Source: Burkholderia sp. Bp8992
GTDB taxonomy: Bacteria; Pseudomonadota; Gammaproteobacteria; Burkholderiales; Burkholderiaceae
NCBI RefSeq assembly: GCF_003853705.1
Contig: NZ_QTQI01000007.1
Coordinates: 186,001-250,000, forward strand
DNA length: 64,000 bases
Direction of reading: 5' to 3'
The first letter of the stretch is position 1, and each line of letters begins with the position of its first letter. Position numbers and translations under genes: made by a program. The notes under the pieces are model-generated. The model did not search any database. It had not been told where the DNA came from and was given only the letters and a program-made list of their open reading frames with translations. Positions 35,685-44,153 of the stretch are shown here, in pieces.

Positions 35685-36161
35685 TCACGCCGCTTCCACC
35701 AGCGCCGCGAGCCGCGCCAGCGCCATCTGCCAGCCGGTTTCGTTGTCGGCGGCCGGCACGCCAGGTGGAACGCCGTCGTGCACGGCGTCCACGCGCGTGC
35801 CGCCCGCTTCGTCGGACAGCGTGATCGTGATCGTCATCGCGCCGCGCAGCATCGGGTCGTCGGTTTCGAACACGTCGATCTCGACGATCCGCTCGTCCGG
35901 CACGAGCGTGACGAAGCGGCCGTGATAGGTGTCGGTGCGCGCGCCGGACTTGCCGGTGCCGCCCGACGCCGCGTCGTAGCTCAGCGACACGCGCAGCGCG
36001 CCGCCTTCGCGCGCATCGTATGCATGCACGCGGCACGTCATGCCGTCGGGCACCTTCCACTGCTCGACCGCGTGCGGGTCGAGCAGCGCGCGGTAGACGC
36101 GCCCGCGTGGTGCGTTCAGGTGCCGGCTGACCCGGGTCGAATGCGTGTGCGTATGCAACAT
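35685..36161 (-). CDS. SRPBCC (AHSA1-like) domain protein
   Basis: A 158-residue protein of the START/AHSA1 fold: SRHLNAPRGRVYRALLDPHAVEQWKVPDGMTC, then REGGALRVSLSY and TDTYHGRFVTLVPDERIVEIDVFETDDP. The C-terminus has NETGWQMALARLAALVEAA. The start at 36161 follows GGGAGG. Bacterial AHSA1-like proteins bind hydrophobic ligands; the ligand is unknown. It is encoded head-to-tail with a second SRPBCC gene 127 bases upstream. Confidence 0.8.
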   Translation of the reverse strand: MLHTHTHSTRVSRHLNAPRGRVYRALLDPHAVEQWKVPDGMTCRVHAYDAREGGALRVSLSYDAASGGTGKSGARTDTYHGRFVTLVPDERIVEIDVFETDDPMLRGAMTITITLSDEAGGTRVDAVHDGVPPGVPAADNETGWQMALARLAALVEAA

Positions 36162-36288
36162 ATTGCCTCCCGCGGAATGCGCGCGACGGTGCACGCCGGC
36201 GGCCGGCGTGTCGTCATGCTTCCTTCAGGAATCCTAGGCGCGGGCGCGGCGGCATGCAATGGCCGCCCGCGCGGGCATGCCCGGCCGC

Positions 36289-36774
36289 TCAGCGCAGGGC
36301 GGCCGCGAAGGCTTCGAGCTGCGTGATGCAGGTGTTCCAGCCCTCGAAAAACCCGAGCGCTTCGTGGCGCTCGCGGGTCGCGGCATCGGGATGCATCACG
36401 CGCGCCTCGTAGCGGCTGCCCGCATCGTCGTCGGCCATCGTGATGATCGCGGTGAAGCCCATCCACGGCGCCTGCGGCCGCCAGCCGCCGGTGAGCATCG
36501 ACGTGAACACGATGCGCGATTCCGGCACGATGTCGAGGAAACAGCCGGGATTGTCGCTCGTGCCGCCGTCGGGGCCGCGCATGAACGTGTGGAAAGCGCC
36601 GCCCGGCCGCAGGTCGAAGGCGCGCACCTCGGTGGTCCACGGCTTCGGGCACCACCATTCCTTCAGCAATTCGGGGTCGGTCCACGCGCGCCACAGTGCG
36701 CGGCGCGGCGCGTGCAGCGTGCGCGTGATGACGAGATCGTGGGCTTCAACGGGTTCGACGTGGCTGGCTGACAT
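36289..36774 (-). CDS. SRPBCC domain protein coupled to an ArsR regulator
   Basis: A 161-residue AHSA1/SRPBCC protein: LVITRTLHAPRRALWRAWTDPELLKEWWCPKPWTT, then RPGGAFHTFMRGPDGG, and FFEGWNTCITQLEAF at the end. Its start lies inside the 3' end of the upstream ArsR gene (29-base overlap), so the two are translationally coupled. ArsR-SRPBCC pairs are common in soil bacteria and of unknown role. Confidence 0.85.
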   Translation of the reverse strand: MSASHVEPVEAHDLVITRTLHAPRRALWRAWTDPELLKEWWCPKPWTTEVRAFDLRPGGAFHTFMRGPDGGTSDNPGCFLDIVPESRIVFTSMLTGGWRPQAPWMGFTAIITMADDDAGSRYEARVMHPDAATRERHEALGFFEGWNTCITQLEAFAAALR

Positions 36775-37111
36775 CGTGCTCCTCCTGATGGTGGCGTTCG
36801 ACGAATTCGACGAGACGGTCGGCGCGCGCTTCCCACAGCGCGCGTTGTGCGGCGAGCCATGCCTCGGCTTCGGTCAGCCGGCTGCCGACCAGTGCGCAGG
36901 TGCGCGAGCGGCCGGTCTTGCGGGTCTGCACGAGGCCGCTGCGCTCGAGCACGGCGACATGCTTCATGAACGACGGCAGCGCCATGTCGAACGGCGCCGC
37001 CAGCGCGGAAACGGTCCGCTCGCCCTGGCCGAGCGCGCTGACGATCGCGCAGCGCGTCGGATCGGAGAGGGCGTGGAATACGTCGCTGATGCCGGGTTGA
37101 AAGTTATCCAT
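36746..37111 (-). CDS. ArsR-family transcriptional regulator
   Basis: A 121-residue winged-helix protein. FHALSDPTRCAIVSALGQGERTVSALAAPFDMALPSFMKHVAVLERSGLVQTRKTGRSR is the ArsR-type DNA-binding core. There is no metal-binding Cys pair, so it is not a classical arsenite sensor. It is first in the two-gene unit with the SRPBCC protein and probably regulates its own operon. The start MDNFQPGISD at 37111 is chosen as a normal family N-terminus. Confidence 0.87.
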   Translation of the reverse strand: MDNFQPGISDVFHALSDPTRCAIVSALGQGERTVSALAAPFDMALPSFMKHVAVLERSGLVQTRKTGRSRTCALVGSRLTEAEAWLAAQRALWEARADRLVEFVERHHQEEHDVSQPRRTR

Positions 37112-37312
37112 TTGGCTAAGTGTAGGCGATGCCGACGCCGATGCAGCGAAAATTCTCGTCGCGTAGGATAAGGGGCGGTAACGCGCGCCGACCGGGCGCC
37201 GCGCTGCCGGACGCCTGCCGCCGTTTTGCACGCATCGACGGCGGCTGGCGCGCTTTCTATCGCGGCCCATGCCGAACCCGCGCATGCGGTCCGCCTGACT
37301 ACCGGAGATGGC

Positions 37313-37843
37313 ATGACCGAATCTGTTACCGTCCGCCGCGTCGATGCGCGCGAAGCGATGCGCTGTGTCGATGCACTGGCCGACGTGCTGATCGATTGCG
37401 TGGAAGGCGGCGCGTCCGTCAGCTTCATGTTGCCGATCGCGCGTTCGACCGCCGTCGCGTTCTGGACGCGCGTGGCCGAGGGCGTCCAGGACGACGAGCG
37501 CATCCTGCTGATCGCCGAGGATGCGGCCGGCCGGATCCTCGGCACCGTGCAGGTCGTGATCGCGCAGCCCGAGAACCAGCCGCATCGCGCGGACATCGCG
37601 AAGATGCTCGTGTCGCGGCACGCGCGCCGGCAGGGCATCGCCGCGCGGCTGATGGCGGCGGCCGACGCGGCTGCACGCGATGCCGGCAAGACCGTGCTCG
37701 TGCTCGACACCGTGACGGGCAGCGACGCCGAGCGGCTGTACGAGCGGGCCGGCTGGCAGCGCGTCGGCGTCGTGCCGAACTATGCGCTGATGCCCGACGG
37801 CGCGCTCTGCGCGACGACGTACTTCCACAAGCAATTGGTGTAA
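37313..37843 (+). CDS. GNAT-family N-acetyltransferase
   Basis: A 176-residue acetyltransferase. The acetyl-CoA loop is RRQGIAARLM (about residues 104-113), preceded by a beta-strand with GRILGTVQVV and followed by VLVLDTVTGSDAERLYERAGW, typical of GNAT motif B. The start 37313 has GGAG six bases upstream. It is divergent from the ArsR unit. The substrate is unknown. Confidence 0.85.
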   Translation: MTESVTVRRVDAREAMRCVDALADVLIDCVEGGASVSFMLPIARSTAVAFWTRVAEGVQDDERILLIAEDAAGRILGTVQVVIAQPENQPHRADIAKMLVSRHARRQGIAARLMAAADAAARDAGKTVLVLDTVTGSDAERLYERAGWQRVGVVPNYALMPDGALCATTYFHKQLV

Positions 37844-37988
37844 TGGCATCCGTCATGCATCCGGTCTCCCCGGTGCTTGTGTTCTTCACGCTCGCGGCGG
37901 GTGAATGAAAATCCGGGCCGGAAGCGTCGCCGGTCCGATATATTCACGCCGGAAGACTTCAACGAAACGCCACGGAACCGCCGCCCGG

Positions 37989-38567
37989 ATGAAACGCTCC
38001 CACGTCGCTTTCGCCCTCACGGGCCTGCTCGTCGCGCTGCCGATTGCCGCGTATGCGCTCGTCAAGCCGCTGCGCATCGTCGCGCCCGCGCTGATCCCCG
38101 GCGTGTCGTGCCCGAGTGCCGACATCTGCACGGACGATGCCGCGAAGCTCGGCGACGCACGGCAGCTCTATCGCGACGGCTATGCGCGCGCGGCGGCGGC
38201 CGTCGGCCCGTTCCGCGAGGCGCCGCGCGTCGTGTTCTGCGCGACGCGCACGTGCGCCGATGCGTTCGGCCTCGGCCAGCGTGCGGCGCTGACGCTGGGC
38301 AATTTCGGCGTGGCCGTGGCACCGCGCGGCTGGACGACCTACTTCATCGCGCACGAGCTGATCCATCATCGCCAGGCCGAAGTGCTCGGCAACGTGGCCG
38401 TCGTGACCAAGCCGCGCTGGCTGATCGAGGGGATGGCGTATTCGCTCAGCGACGATCCGCGCCATCCGCTGGCCGAGCCGTTCGAGGCGTGGCGCACGCG
38501 TTTCGCCGCGTGGCATGCGGCGCTCGGCGGGCAGCCGCTGTGGGATGCCGCACGGGCGGTCGAGTAG
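37989..38567 (+). CDS. Exported zincin-like (HExxH) protein, 192 aa
   Basis: A small protein with an N-terminal membrane or signal helix (FALTGLLVALPIAAYAL) and, in the C-terminal half, IAHELIHHRQAE, which contains HELIH, the HExxH zinc-protease motif. It is followed 25 residues later by LIEGMAYSL, where Glu could be the third ligand of a gluzincin. Two Cys pairs (SCPSADICTD; FCATRTCADAF) suggest disulfides. The role is not known; a metallopeptidase is possible. The start 37989 was chosen for the intact signal helix. Confidence 0.7.
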   Translation: MKRSHVAFALTGLLVALPIAAYALVKPLRIVAPALIPGVSCPSADICTDDAAKLGDARQLYRDGYARAAAAVGPFREAPRVVFCATRTCADAFGLGQRAALTLGNFGVAVAPRGWTTYFIAHELIHHRQAEVLGNVAVVTKPRWLIEGMAYSLSDDPRHPLAEPFEAWRTRFAAWHAALGGQPLWDAARAVE

Positions 38568-38587
38568 CGCCGGCGGGCGGCGCAGCG

Positions 38588-39172
38588 TTACGCCGGCGTG
38601 CCCTGGGCGCCGCGTCCGCCGGTCAGCGTCTGCCGTCCCGCGTCGAGGATTTCGTCGGCCAGCGCGCGATCGGTGCCCGCGATCGCGCGCGACAGCACGA
38701 GCGCACCGACCATCTGGCTGAAAACCGCGAGCGCGTCGCGACGCGTCTGCTCGGGCGTTGCGCCTTCGGTCGCCACCATCGGTTCCAGCCGGTCGAGATA
38801 GGCGGCGAGGCCGTGCGCATAGCATGCGCGCGCTGCGTCGGTCAGCCGCGGCGCGTCGCCGGCGAAGGCGGACAGCGGGCACCCGGCCTCGACGTTGTCG
38901 CGATGCGCGGCCGACAGGTACAACGCCACCTGTGCGTCGAGACTGCCGGCGTTCGGCGAATCGGCGCGGTCGTGCATCGCCTTTTCCATCACTTCGGCGA
39001 CGAGCGCGTCTTTCGACTTGAAGTGGTTGTAGAAGCCGCCTTGCGTGAAGCCGGCTTCCTTCATCAGCTCCGTCAGCCCGACGGCATCGACGCCGCGCGC
39101 GCGGAACAGCCGCTCGGCCGCCGCGACGATCGCGCTCCGGTTCTCGGCGGCCTGCTGTCTTGATACGCCCAT
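38588..39172 (-). CDS. TetR-family transcriptional regulator
   Basis: A 194-residue TetR regulator. The helix-turn-helix is ERLFRARGVDAVGLTELMKEAGFTQGGFYNHFKSKDALV (residues about 20-58); the C-terminal ligand domain follows. The start at 39172 has a GGGAGAG ribosome site. It is divergent from the SDR gene at 39515, and two matching palindromes lie in the interval, so it likely represses itself and the SDR. Confidence 0.87.
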   Translation of the reverse strand: MGVSRQQAAENRSAIVAAAERLFRARGVDAVGLTELMKEAGFTQGGFYNHFKSKDALVAEVMEKAMHDRADSPNAGSLDAQVALYLSAAHRDNVEAGCPLSAFAGDAPRLTDAARACYAHGLAAYLDRLEPMVATEGATPEQTRRDALAVFSQMVGALVLSRAIAGTDRALADEILDAGRQTLTGGRGAQGTPA

Positions 39173-39214
39173 CGATCTCTCCCTGATTTTGCCGATCACG
39201 TCGATTGGAAAACA

Positions 39215-39232
39215 CAATGGCGATCGCCATTG
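39215..39232. promoter_or_regulatory. TetR operator candidate (perfect 18-bp palindrome)
   Basis: CAATGGCGATCGCCATTG reads identically on both strands. It lies 43 bases before the TetR start. A related near-copy is found 56 bases away, centre to centre. TTGACA at 39230 overlaps its right end. Confidence 0.7.
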
Positions 39233-39270
39233 ACATACCGATGCGGCGCGAACAGAATGCACCGCAAAGA

Positions 39271-39288
39271 CAATGGTGATCAACATTG
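39271..39288. promoter_or_regulatory. Second TetR operator candidate (imperfect copy)
   Basis: CAATGGTGATCAACATTG keeps the outer CAATG/CATTG halves and the central GATC of the perfect palindrome. It is followed by TTGACA overlap at 39285. Confidence 0.55.
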
Positions 39289-39514
39289 ACATCGAGTGTA
39301 GCCGACCTGGCGGGCGATGCAAAGCCACGGCCGGCCGGACATGGATGGCAACCGGTCGCGTCTTTGGCGCTGCGGGATGACGGGCAGCGGACGGCTCGCC
39401 GTCTGCCCTCGGCGGCGTACCGGTTCGGCAAGCAATGGCAACCTCGTTTTCCACCGGATCTCATGCGCGCGGCGAGCCGGCGCGCAGGCGATTCATCATG
39501 CGAAAGGAACGATC

Positions 39515-40219
39515 ATGAAGATCGAAGGTGCAGTCGTTTTCGTGACGGGCGCAAACCGCGGGCTCGGGCTCGAATTTGCGAAGCAGGCGCTCGCCCGAGG
39601 GGCGCGCAAGGTTTATGCGGCGGCGCGCGATCCGGCCAGCGTGACGCTGCCGGGCGTCGTGCCCGTGAAGCTCGACGTGACCGATCCGGCGGCCGTCGCC
39701 GCAGCTGCCGACGCGGCACGCGACGTCACGCTGCTGATCAACAACGCCGGCATCGCGCGGCTCGGCAGCCTGACGGACGACGGCGCGCCCGACGCGTTGC
39801 GCGACCACTTCGAAACCAACGTGTTCGGGATGCTGGCCATGTCGCGCGCGTTTGCCGGCACCCTTGCCGGCCACGGCGGCGGCGCGATCCTGAACATCCT
39901 GTCGGTCGCGAGCTGGGTGAACCGGCCGATCCTGTCGGGCTACGGCGTGTCGAAATCGGCCGCATGGGCGCTGACCAACGGGCTGCGCCATTCGCTGCGC
40001 GAGCAGCACACGCAGGTCGTCGGGCTGCATGCCGGCTTCATCGACACCGACCTGACGGCCGGCCTCGACGTGCCGAAGGCCACGCCGGCCGACGTCGTGC
40101 GCCAGGCCTACGACGCGATCGAGGCGGGAGAGGAGGAAGTGTCGACCGACGAGTTCACGCGGCAGGTGAAGGCCACGCTGTCGTCGGGCGTCTATCTGGA
40201 AGAACCGGCGCCGCGTTGA
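39515..40219 (+). CDS. Short-chain dehydrogenase/reductase
   Basis: A 234-residue classical SDR: TGANRGLGLEF cofactor loop, LLINNAGIARLGS, the Ser of SVASW and the catalytic YGVSK (Tyr-xxx-Lys), then GFIDTDL. Its length is at the short end of the family. The start 39515 follows AAAGGA. The likely reaction is NAD(P)-dependent oxidoreduction of an unknown small molecule, controlled by the divergent TetR gene. Confidence 0.87.
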   Translation: MKIEGAVVFVTGANRGLGLEFAKQALARGARKVYAAARDPASVTLPGVVPVKLDVTDPAAVAAAADAARDVTLLINNAGIARLGSLTDDGAPDALRDHFETNVFGMLAMSRAFAGTLAGHGGGAILNILSVASWVNRPILSGYGVSKSAAWALTNGLRHSLREQHTQVVGLHAGFIDTDLTAGLDVPKATPADVVRQAYDAIEAGEEEVSTDEFTRQVKATLSSGVYLEEPAPR

Positions 40220-40276
40220 CGCCGCCGGCCACGCGCATCCGCCGCCCGTGCGTGTGCACGGCGGCGGCGCGTTTCG

Positions 40277-41479
40277 TCAGACCGTCGTGTCGATGATGCC
40301 CGGGATCTTCACGTCCGGGTTCACGTCCGCGTCGTAGTCGACACCGGCGATCTCGAAGCCGAACAGGCGCAGGAACTCGGTCTTGTAGCCCGCGAAGTCG
40401 GTCATCTCGTACAGGTTCTCGTTCGTCACGTGGTCCCACATCGCGACGACCTTCGCCTGCACCTGCGGGTCGAGTTCCTTGTAGTCGGCGCGCAGGCGGC
40501 CTTCTTCGTCGACGTGCGGCGTCGCGCCGTACAGGCTGTCCTTCAGGAGCCCGTATACCTGCTCGATGCAGCCTTCGTGCGTGCCGGCTTCCTTCATCAC
40601 CTTGAACAGCAGCGACAGGTACAGCGGCATCATCGGGATCGCCGAGCTGGCCTGCGTGACCACGGCCTTCAGCACCGACACGCGGGCGTCGCCGCCGTGC
40701 GCGGCCAGCTTGTCGCGGATCGACCGCACCTTCTTGTCGAGATCCTTCTTCGCTTCGCCGATCGAGCCGTTCCAGTAGATGTCGTGCGTGATCTGCTCGC
40801 CGAGATACGTGAACGCGGTGGTCTTTGCGCCGTCGGCCAGCACGCCGGCGTCGGCCAGCGCGTCGATCCACATCTGCCAGTCCTCGCCGCCCATCACGGC
40901 GACGGTGCCGTCGATCTCTTCCTGCGTCGCCGGTTCGAGCGACACTTCGCGGATCACTTCCTTGTCGGTGTCGAGGCCGCGGAACGTGACGGCCTTGCCG
41001 ATCGGCTTGAGCGTCGAGCTGATGGTTTCGCCCGTCTTCGGGTGCGTGCGACGCGGTGCCGCGAGGCTGTAGACGACCAGGTCGACCTTGCCGAGATCCT
41101 GCTTGATGGTGTCGATCGTGACCTGCTTGACCTTGTCGGAGAATGCGTCGCCGTTGATGCTGCGCGCATAGAGCCCCTTTTCAGCGGCGAATTTCTCGAA
41201 CGCGGCGCTGTTGTACCAGCCGGCCGTGCCGGGCTTCGTCTCGCTGCCGGCGCGCTCGAAGAACACGCCGAGCGTGTCCGCGCCCGAGCCGAATGCGGCC
41301 GAGATCCGGGCGGCGAGGCCGTAGCCGGTCGACGCGCCGATCACGAGCACCTTTTTCGGGCCGTTGGCGATCGGGCCGTGCGAAGTCACGTAGTCGATCT
41401 GTTCCTTGACGTTGGCTTCGCAGCCGACGGGATGAGTCGTCACGCAGATGAAGCCACGCACGCGCGGTTTGATGATCAT
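40277..41479 (-). CDS. fabV: Trans-2-enoyl-CoA/ACP reductase FabV
   Basis: A 400-residue enoyl-thioester reductase that saturates the double bond in the last step of fatty-acid elongation with NADH. The NAD site is [14 protein letters not shown] (residues 47-60) and the catalytic pair is Tyr235 and Lys244 (Y-x8-K), the hallmark of FabV as opposed to FabI. Length and N-terminus ([20 protein letters not shown]) match the family. FabV enzymes are naturally triclosan-tolerant. It is a single gene, divergent from the GbsR-type regulator. Confidence 0.95.
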   Translation of the reverse strand: MIIKPRVRGFICVTTHPVGCEANVKEQIDYVTSHGPIANGPKKVLVIGASTGYGLAARISAAFGSGADTLGVFFERAGSETKPGTAGWYNSAAFEKFAAEKGLYARSINGDAFSDKVKQVTIDTIKQDLGKVDLVVYSLAAPRRTHPKTGETISSTLKPIGKAVTFRGLDTDKEVIREVSLEPATQEEIDGTVAVMGGEDWQMWIDALADAGVLADGAKTTAFTYLGEQITHDIYWNGSIGEAKKDLDKKVRSIRDKLAAHGGDARVSVLKAVVTQASSAIPMMPLYLSLLFKVMKEAGTHEGCIEQVYGLLKDSLYGATPHVDEEGRLRADYKELDPQVQAKVVAMWDHVTNENLYEMTDFAGYKTEFLRLFGFEIAGVDYDADVNPDVKIPGIIDTTV

Positions 41480-41592
41480 GGAAACCTCTTATCAGAAAGG
41501 CGGGGACGGCCTGAAATCGGAAAAATCCCGCGCATTGTAAAGGAAGCGGCCGATCGCGGGCGGGCGCGGCCGGAAGGTGCCGGATCGTCCGG

Positions 41593-41616
41593 TTATTTCT
41601 CTCTTGACAGAAATAA
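41593..41616. promoter_or_regulatory. Operator copy 1 for the GbsR-type regulator
   Basis: TTATTTCT (41593-41600) and AGAAATAA (41609-41616) are perfect 8-bp inverted arms around an 8-base spacer. TTGACA at 41604-41609 lies inside it, with TAAATT 17 bases downstream, so the palindrome covers the -35 region of the regulator's own promoter. A second copy precedes the downstream operon. Confidence 0.7.
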
Positions 41617-41639
41617 CTGAAATGAATAAATTTGCCGAC

Positions 41640-42173
41640 ATGGAACTCACACCGATCGCCGAACGATTCATTCTCCACTGGGGCGAAATGGGCTCGCGGT
41701 GGGGCGTCAACCGCACCGTCTCGCAGATTCACGCGCTGCTCTACCTGGCCGGGCGGCCGGTCGCGGCCGACGAGATCGCCGAGACGCTCAACGTCGCGCG
41801 CTCCAACGTCAGCACGAGCCTGAAGGAGCTGCAGGCGTGGCGCCTCGCGAAGGTCGTGCACGTGCTGGGCGATCGCCGCGACCACTTCGAGACGTCGACC
41901 GACATCTGGGAGTTGTTCAAGCTGATCGTCGAAGGGCGGCGGCAGCGCGAGATCGAGCCGACGCTCACGGTGTTGCGCGACTGCCTGACGAATCCGGAGA
42001 TCGCGAACGAGAGCCGCGAGACCGAACAGCGCATTCGCGACACGCTGCAGTTCGTCGAGACGCTCACGACGTGGTCGGACGAGATGCTGCGGCTCAAGCC
42101 CGATACGCTGATGAAGGCGCTCGGCATCGGCGCGAAGATCAGCCAGACAGTCAGGCGCAAGCCGTCGAAGTAA
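41640..42173 (+). CDS. GbsR/MarR-family transcriptional regulator
   Basis: A 177-residue regulator of the GbsR type: LTPIAERFILHWGEMGSRWGVNRTVSQIHALLYLAGRP is the family's N-terminus, followed by the winged helix ADEIAETLNVARSNVSTSLKELQAW and a C-terminal helix pair. ATG 41640 matches the family start and lies seven bases after a TAAATT -10 candidate, so the transcript may be nearly leaderless. An upstream ATG at 41622 would add six residues. A terminator and a second operator copy separate it from the operon it probably controls. Confidence 0.85.
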   Translation: MELTPIAERFILHWGEMGSRWGVNRTVSQIHALLYLAGRPVAADEIAETLNVARSNVSTSLKELQAWRLAKVVHVLGDRRDHFETSTDIWELFKLIVEGRRQREIEPTLTVLRDCLTNPEIANESRETEQRIRDTLQFVETLTTWSDEMLRLKPDTLMKALGIGAKISQTVRRKPSK

Positions 42174-42187
42174 GCGGTAGCGGAAGT

Positions 42188-42210
42188 GCGGGCGGACAGC
42201 CCGCTTTTTT
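42188..42210 (+). terminator. Terminator after the GbsR-type gene
   Basis: GCGGGC (42188-42193) and GCCCGC (42199-42204) form a 6-bp stem with a GGACA loop and a run of six T residues. It lies 14 bases after the regulator's stop codon, making the following operon a separate transcription unit. Confidence 0.8.
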
Positions 42211-42219
42211 CGGGATCGA

Positions 42220-42241
42220 TATTTCTGTCTGTACAGAAATA
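42220..42241. promoter_or_regulatory. Operator copy 2, before the four-gene operon
   Basis: TATTTCTGT (42220-42228) and ACAGAAATA (42233-42241) are perfect 9-bp arms around CTGT. The site shares ATTTCT and ACAGAAATAACTG with operator copy 1 and lies 20 bases before the first start codon of the operon. Confidence 0.72.
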
Positions 42242-42261
42242 ACTGTAAATAGAGGATAAAA

Positions 42262-43584
42262 ATGAACGCGGCCTTGCCGTCGACCTGCCCGCCCGAGCGT
42301 ACCGGCGCACGCGGCATGACCGTGCTCGTCTGCGGCGCGAACGGCTTCATCGGGCGGGCGCTGTGCGCGCAGCTCGAAGCCGGCGGCCATCGCGTGCTGC
42401 GCGGCGTGCGTCACGCGGCCGGCCCGCGCGACGTCGCGATCGACTTCGCGAGGGACGTCGATCCGGCCGCGTGGCTCGCGCGGCTGAAGGGTGTCGACGT
42501 GGTGATCAACGCGGTCGGCATGCTGGCCGATCGACGCGGCGCGACGCTAGACGCCGTGCATCGCGCCGCGCCGTGCGCGCTCTTTACCGCGTGCTGCCTT
42601 GCCGGCGTGCGGCGCGTGATCCAGGTCTCGGCGCTCGGTGTCGAGCGCGGCGATACGCGGTACTTCGCGAGCAAGCACGCGGCCGACCGCTTCCTGCAGA
42701 CGCTGCCGATCGATTTCCGCATCGTGCGTCCCGCGCTCGTCTACGGCACGGCCGGCACGTCGGCGCGGTTTTTCCGGATGCTCGCGAGCCTGCCCGTGCA
42801 GGTGCTGCCGGCGGGCGGCCGTCAGCGGCTGCGCCCCGTGCATGTCGACGATCTCGCCGAAGTCGTCGCGCGGCTCGTCGTGCAACCGGGCGATGCGCCG
42901 GCGGCCGGCAGCCGGGTGATCGACGTGGTCGGCAACGACGAAGTCGAATACCGCGAGATGCTGGCCGGCTATCGTGCCGCGCTGGGGTTCCCGCCGGCTG
43001 CCCGCGTGTCGCTGCCGGGCCCGCTGGCCGGCGCGGCGGCCATGCTGTCCGGCATGCTGCCGGGCGCGATGTTCACGCGCGACACGTGGACGATGCTGCG
43101 CGGCGGCAACACCGGCGATCCGGCGGCCACCGCGGCCGTGCTCGGCCGGCCGCCGCGCGGCATCGGCAGCTTCATCGGCGCGGATGCCGCCGCACTGCTG
43201 CGTCGCGACGCGCTCGCGATGTGGCGGCGCCCGTTGCTGCGGGGCGCACTCGCGATCGTGTGGATCTGGACGGCGATCGTCAGTGCGTTCGTCCATCCGC
43301 TGCACGCGAGCCTCGCGCTGCTCGCGCCTGCGCACCTGACGGGGCTGCCTGCGCTGATCGCGCTCTACGCGGCCAGCGCGCTGGATTTCGCGTTCGGCAT
43401 CGCGACCGTTGCCGCGCCGTCGCGGCGGCTGTGGGCCGCGCAAGCGGCACTGATCGTCGCGTACTCGGCCGTCATCGCGGTCACGATGCCCGGCCTGTTG
43501 GCCGAACCGTTCGGCCCCGTGCTCAAGAACGTGCCGATTCTCGCGATCCTGTTGATCCTTTTTTCAGAAGAAGAACAAGCATGA
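42262..43584 (+). CDS. NAD(P)-binding SDR with C-terminal DoxX-like membrane domain
   Basis: A 440-residue fusion. Residues about 18-300 form an atypical SDR with the loop CGANGFIG, RVIQVSALGVERGD and IVRPALVYGT. The classical YxxxK is replaced by YFASK in the right place. Residues about 310-440 hold four hydrophobic segments of a DoxX-like domain. It is probably attached to the inner membrane with the SDR part in the cytoplasm. The start at 42262 follows AGAGGA. It heads the operon and overlaps the next gene by ATGA. Confidence 0.82.
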   Translation: MNAALPSTCPPERTGARGMTVLVCGANGFIGRALCAQLEAGGHRVLRGVRHAAGPRDVAIDFARDVDPAAWLARLKGVDVVINAVGMLADRRGATLDAVHRAAPCALFTACCLAGVRRVIQVSALGVERGDTRYFASKHAADRFLQTLPIDFRIVRPALVYGTAGTSARFFRMLASLPVQVLPAGGRQRLRPVHVDDLAEVVARLVVQPGDAPAAGSRVIDVVGNDEVEYREMLAGYRAALGFPPAARVSLPGPLAGAAAMLSGMLPGAMFTRDTWTMLRGGNTGDPAATAAVLGRPPRGIGSFIGADAAALLRRDALAMWRRPLLRGALAIVWIWTAIVSAFVHPLHASLALLAPAHLTGLPALIALYAASALDFAFGIATVAAPSRRLWAAQAALIVAYSAVIAVTMPGLLAEPFGPVLKNVPILAILLILFSEEEQA

Positions 43585-44051
43585 ATACCTATCTCGTCAT
43601 CAAGGCGCTTCACATCCTGTCCTCGGTGCTGCTGGTCGGCACGGGGTTCGGCACCGCGTTCTACCTGTTCTTCGCGAACCGCACGCGGTCGGTGCCCGCG
43701 ATCGCGGCCGTGTCGCGGCTCGTGGTGCGCGCGGACTGGTGGTTCACGACGCCGGCCGTGATCTTCCAGCCGGCGTCCGGGCTGTGGCTCGCGCATACGG
43801 CCGGCTGGTCGTGGCATACGCCGTGGCTGCTCGCGTCGATCGTGCTGTATGCGGTCGCCGGTGCGTGCTGGCTGCCGGTCGTGTGGCTGCAGCTCGAACT
43901 TGCCTCGATGGCGAAGCTCGCGCACGCCAACGGCGACGCCGCATTGCCCGAGCGCTACTGGCGCTACGCGAAGCGGTGGGAACTGCTCGGCTATCCGGCG
44001 TTCTTCGCGATGCTGACCGTCTATTTCCTGATGGTGGTCAAGCCGATGTAG
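43581..44051 (+). CDS. DUF2269-family membrane protein
   Basis: A 156-residue integral membrane protein with about four helices: IKALHILSSVLLVGTGFGTAFYLFF, then RADWWFTTPAVIFQPASGLWLA, and a C-terminal helix ending VYFLMVVKP. His and Trp residues in the helices recall a possible heme or quinone site, but no function is established for the family. The start overlaps the upstream stop (ATGA). Confidence 0.82.
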   Translation: MNTYLVIKALHILSSVLLVGTGFGTAFYLFFANRTRSVPAIAAVSRLVVRADWWFTTPAVIFQPASGLWLAHTAGWSWHTPWLLASIVLYAVAGACWLPVVWLQLELASMAKLAHANGDAALPERYWRYAKRWELLGYPAFFAMLTVYFLMVVKPM

Positions 44052-44153
44052 GCGTGTCGCCGCCGCGCGGGGCCGGCGCGGCGGCGACACATCCCGAAAA
44101 GCAGTCGATCGATCGCTTCATGATGTCTGCAAAAACAAAAAGGAGTACGAAGC

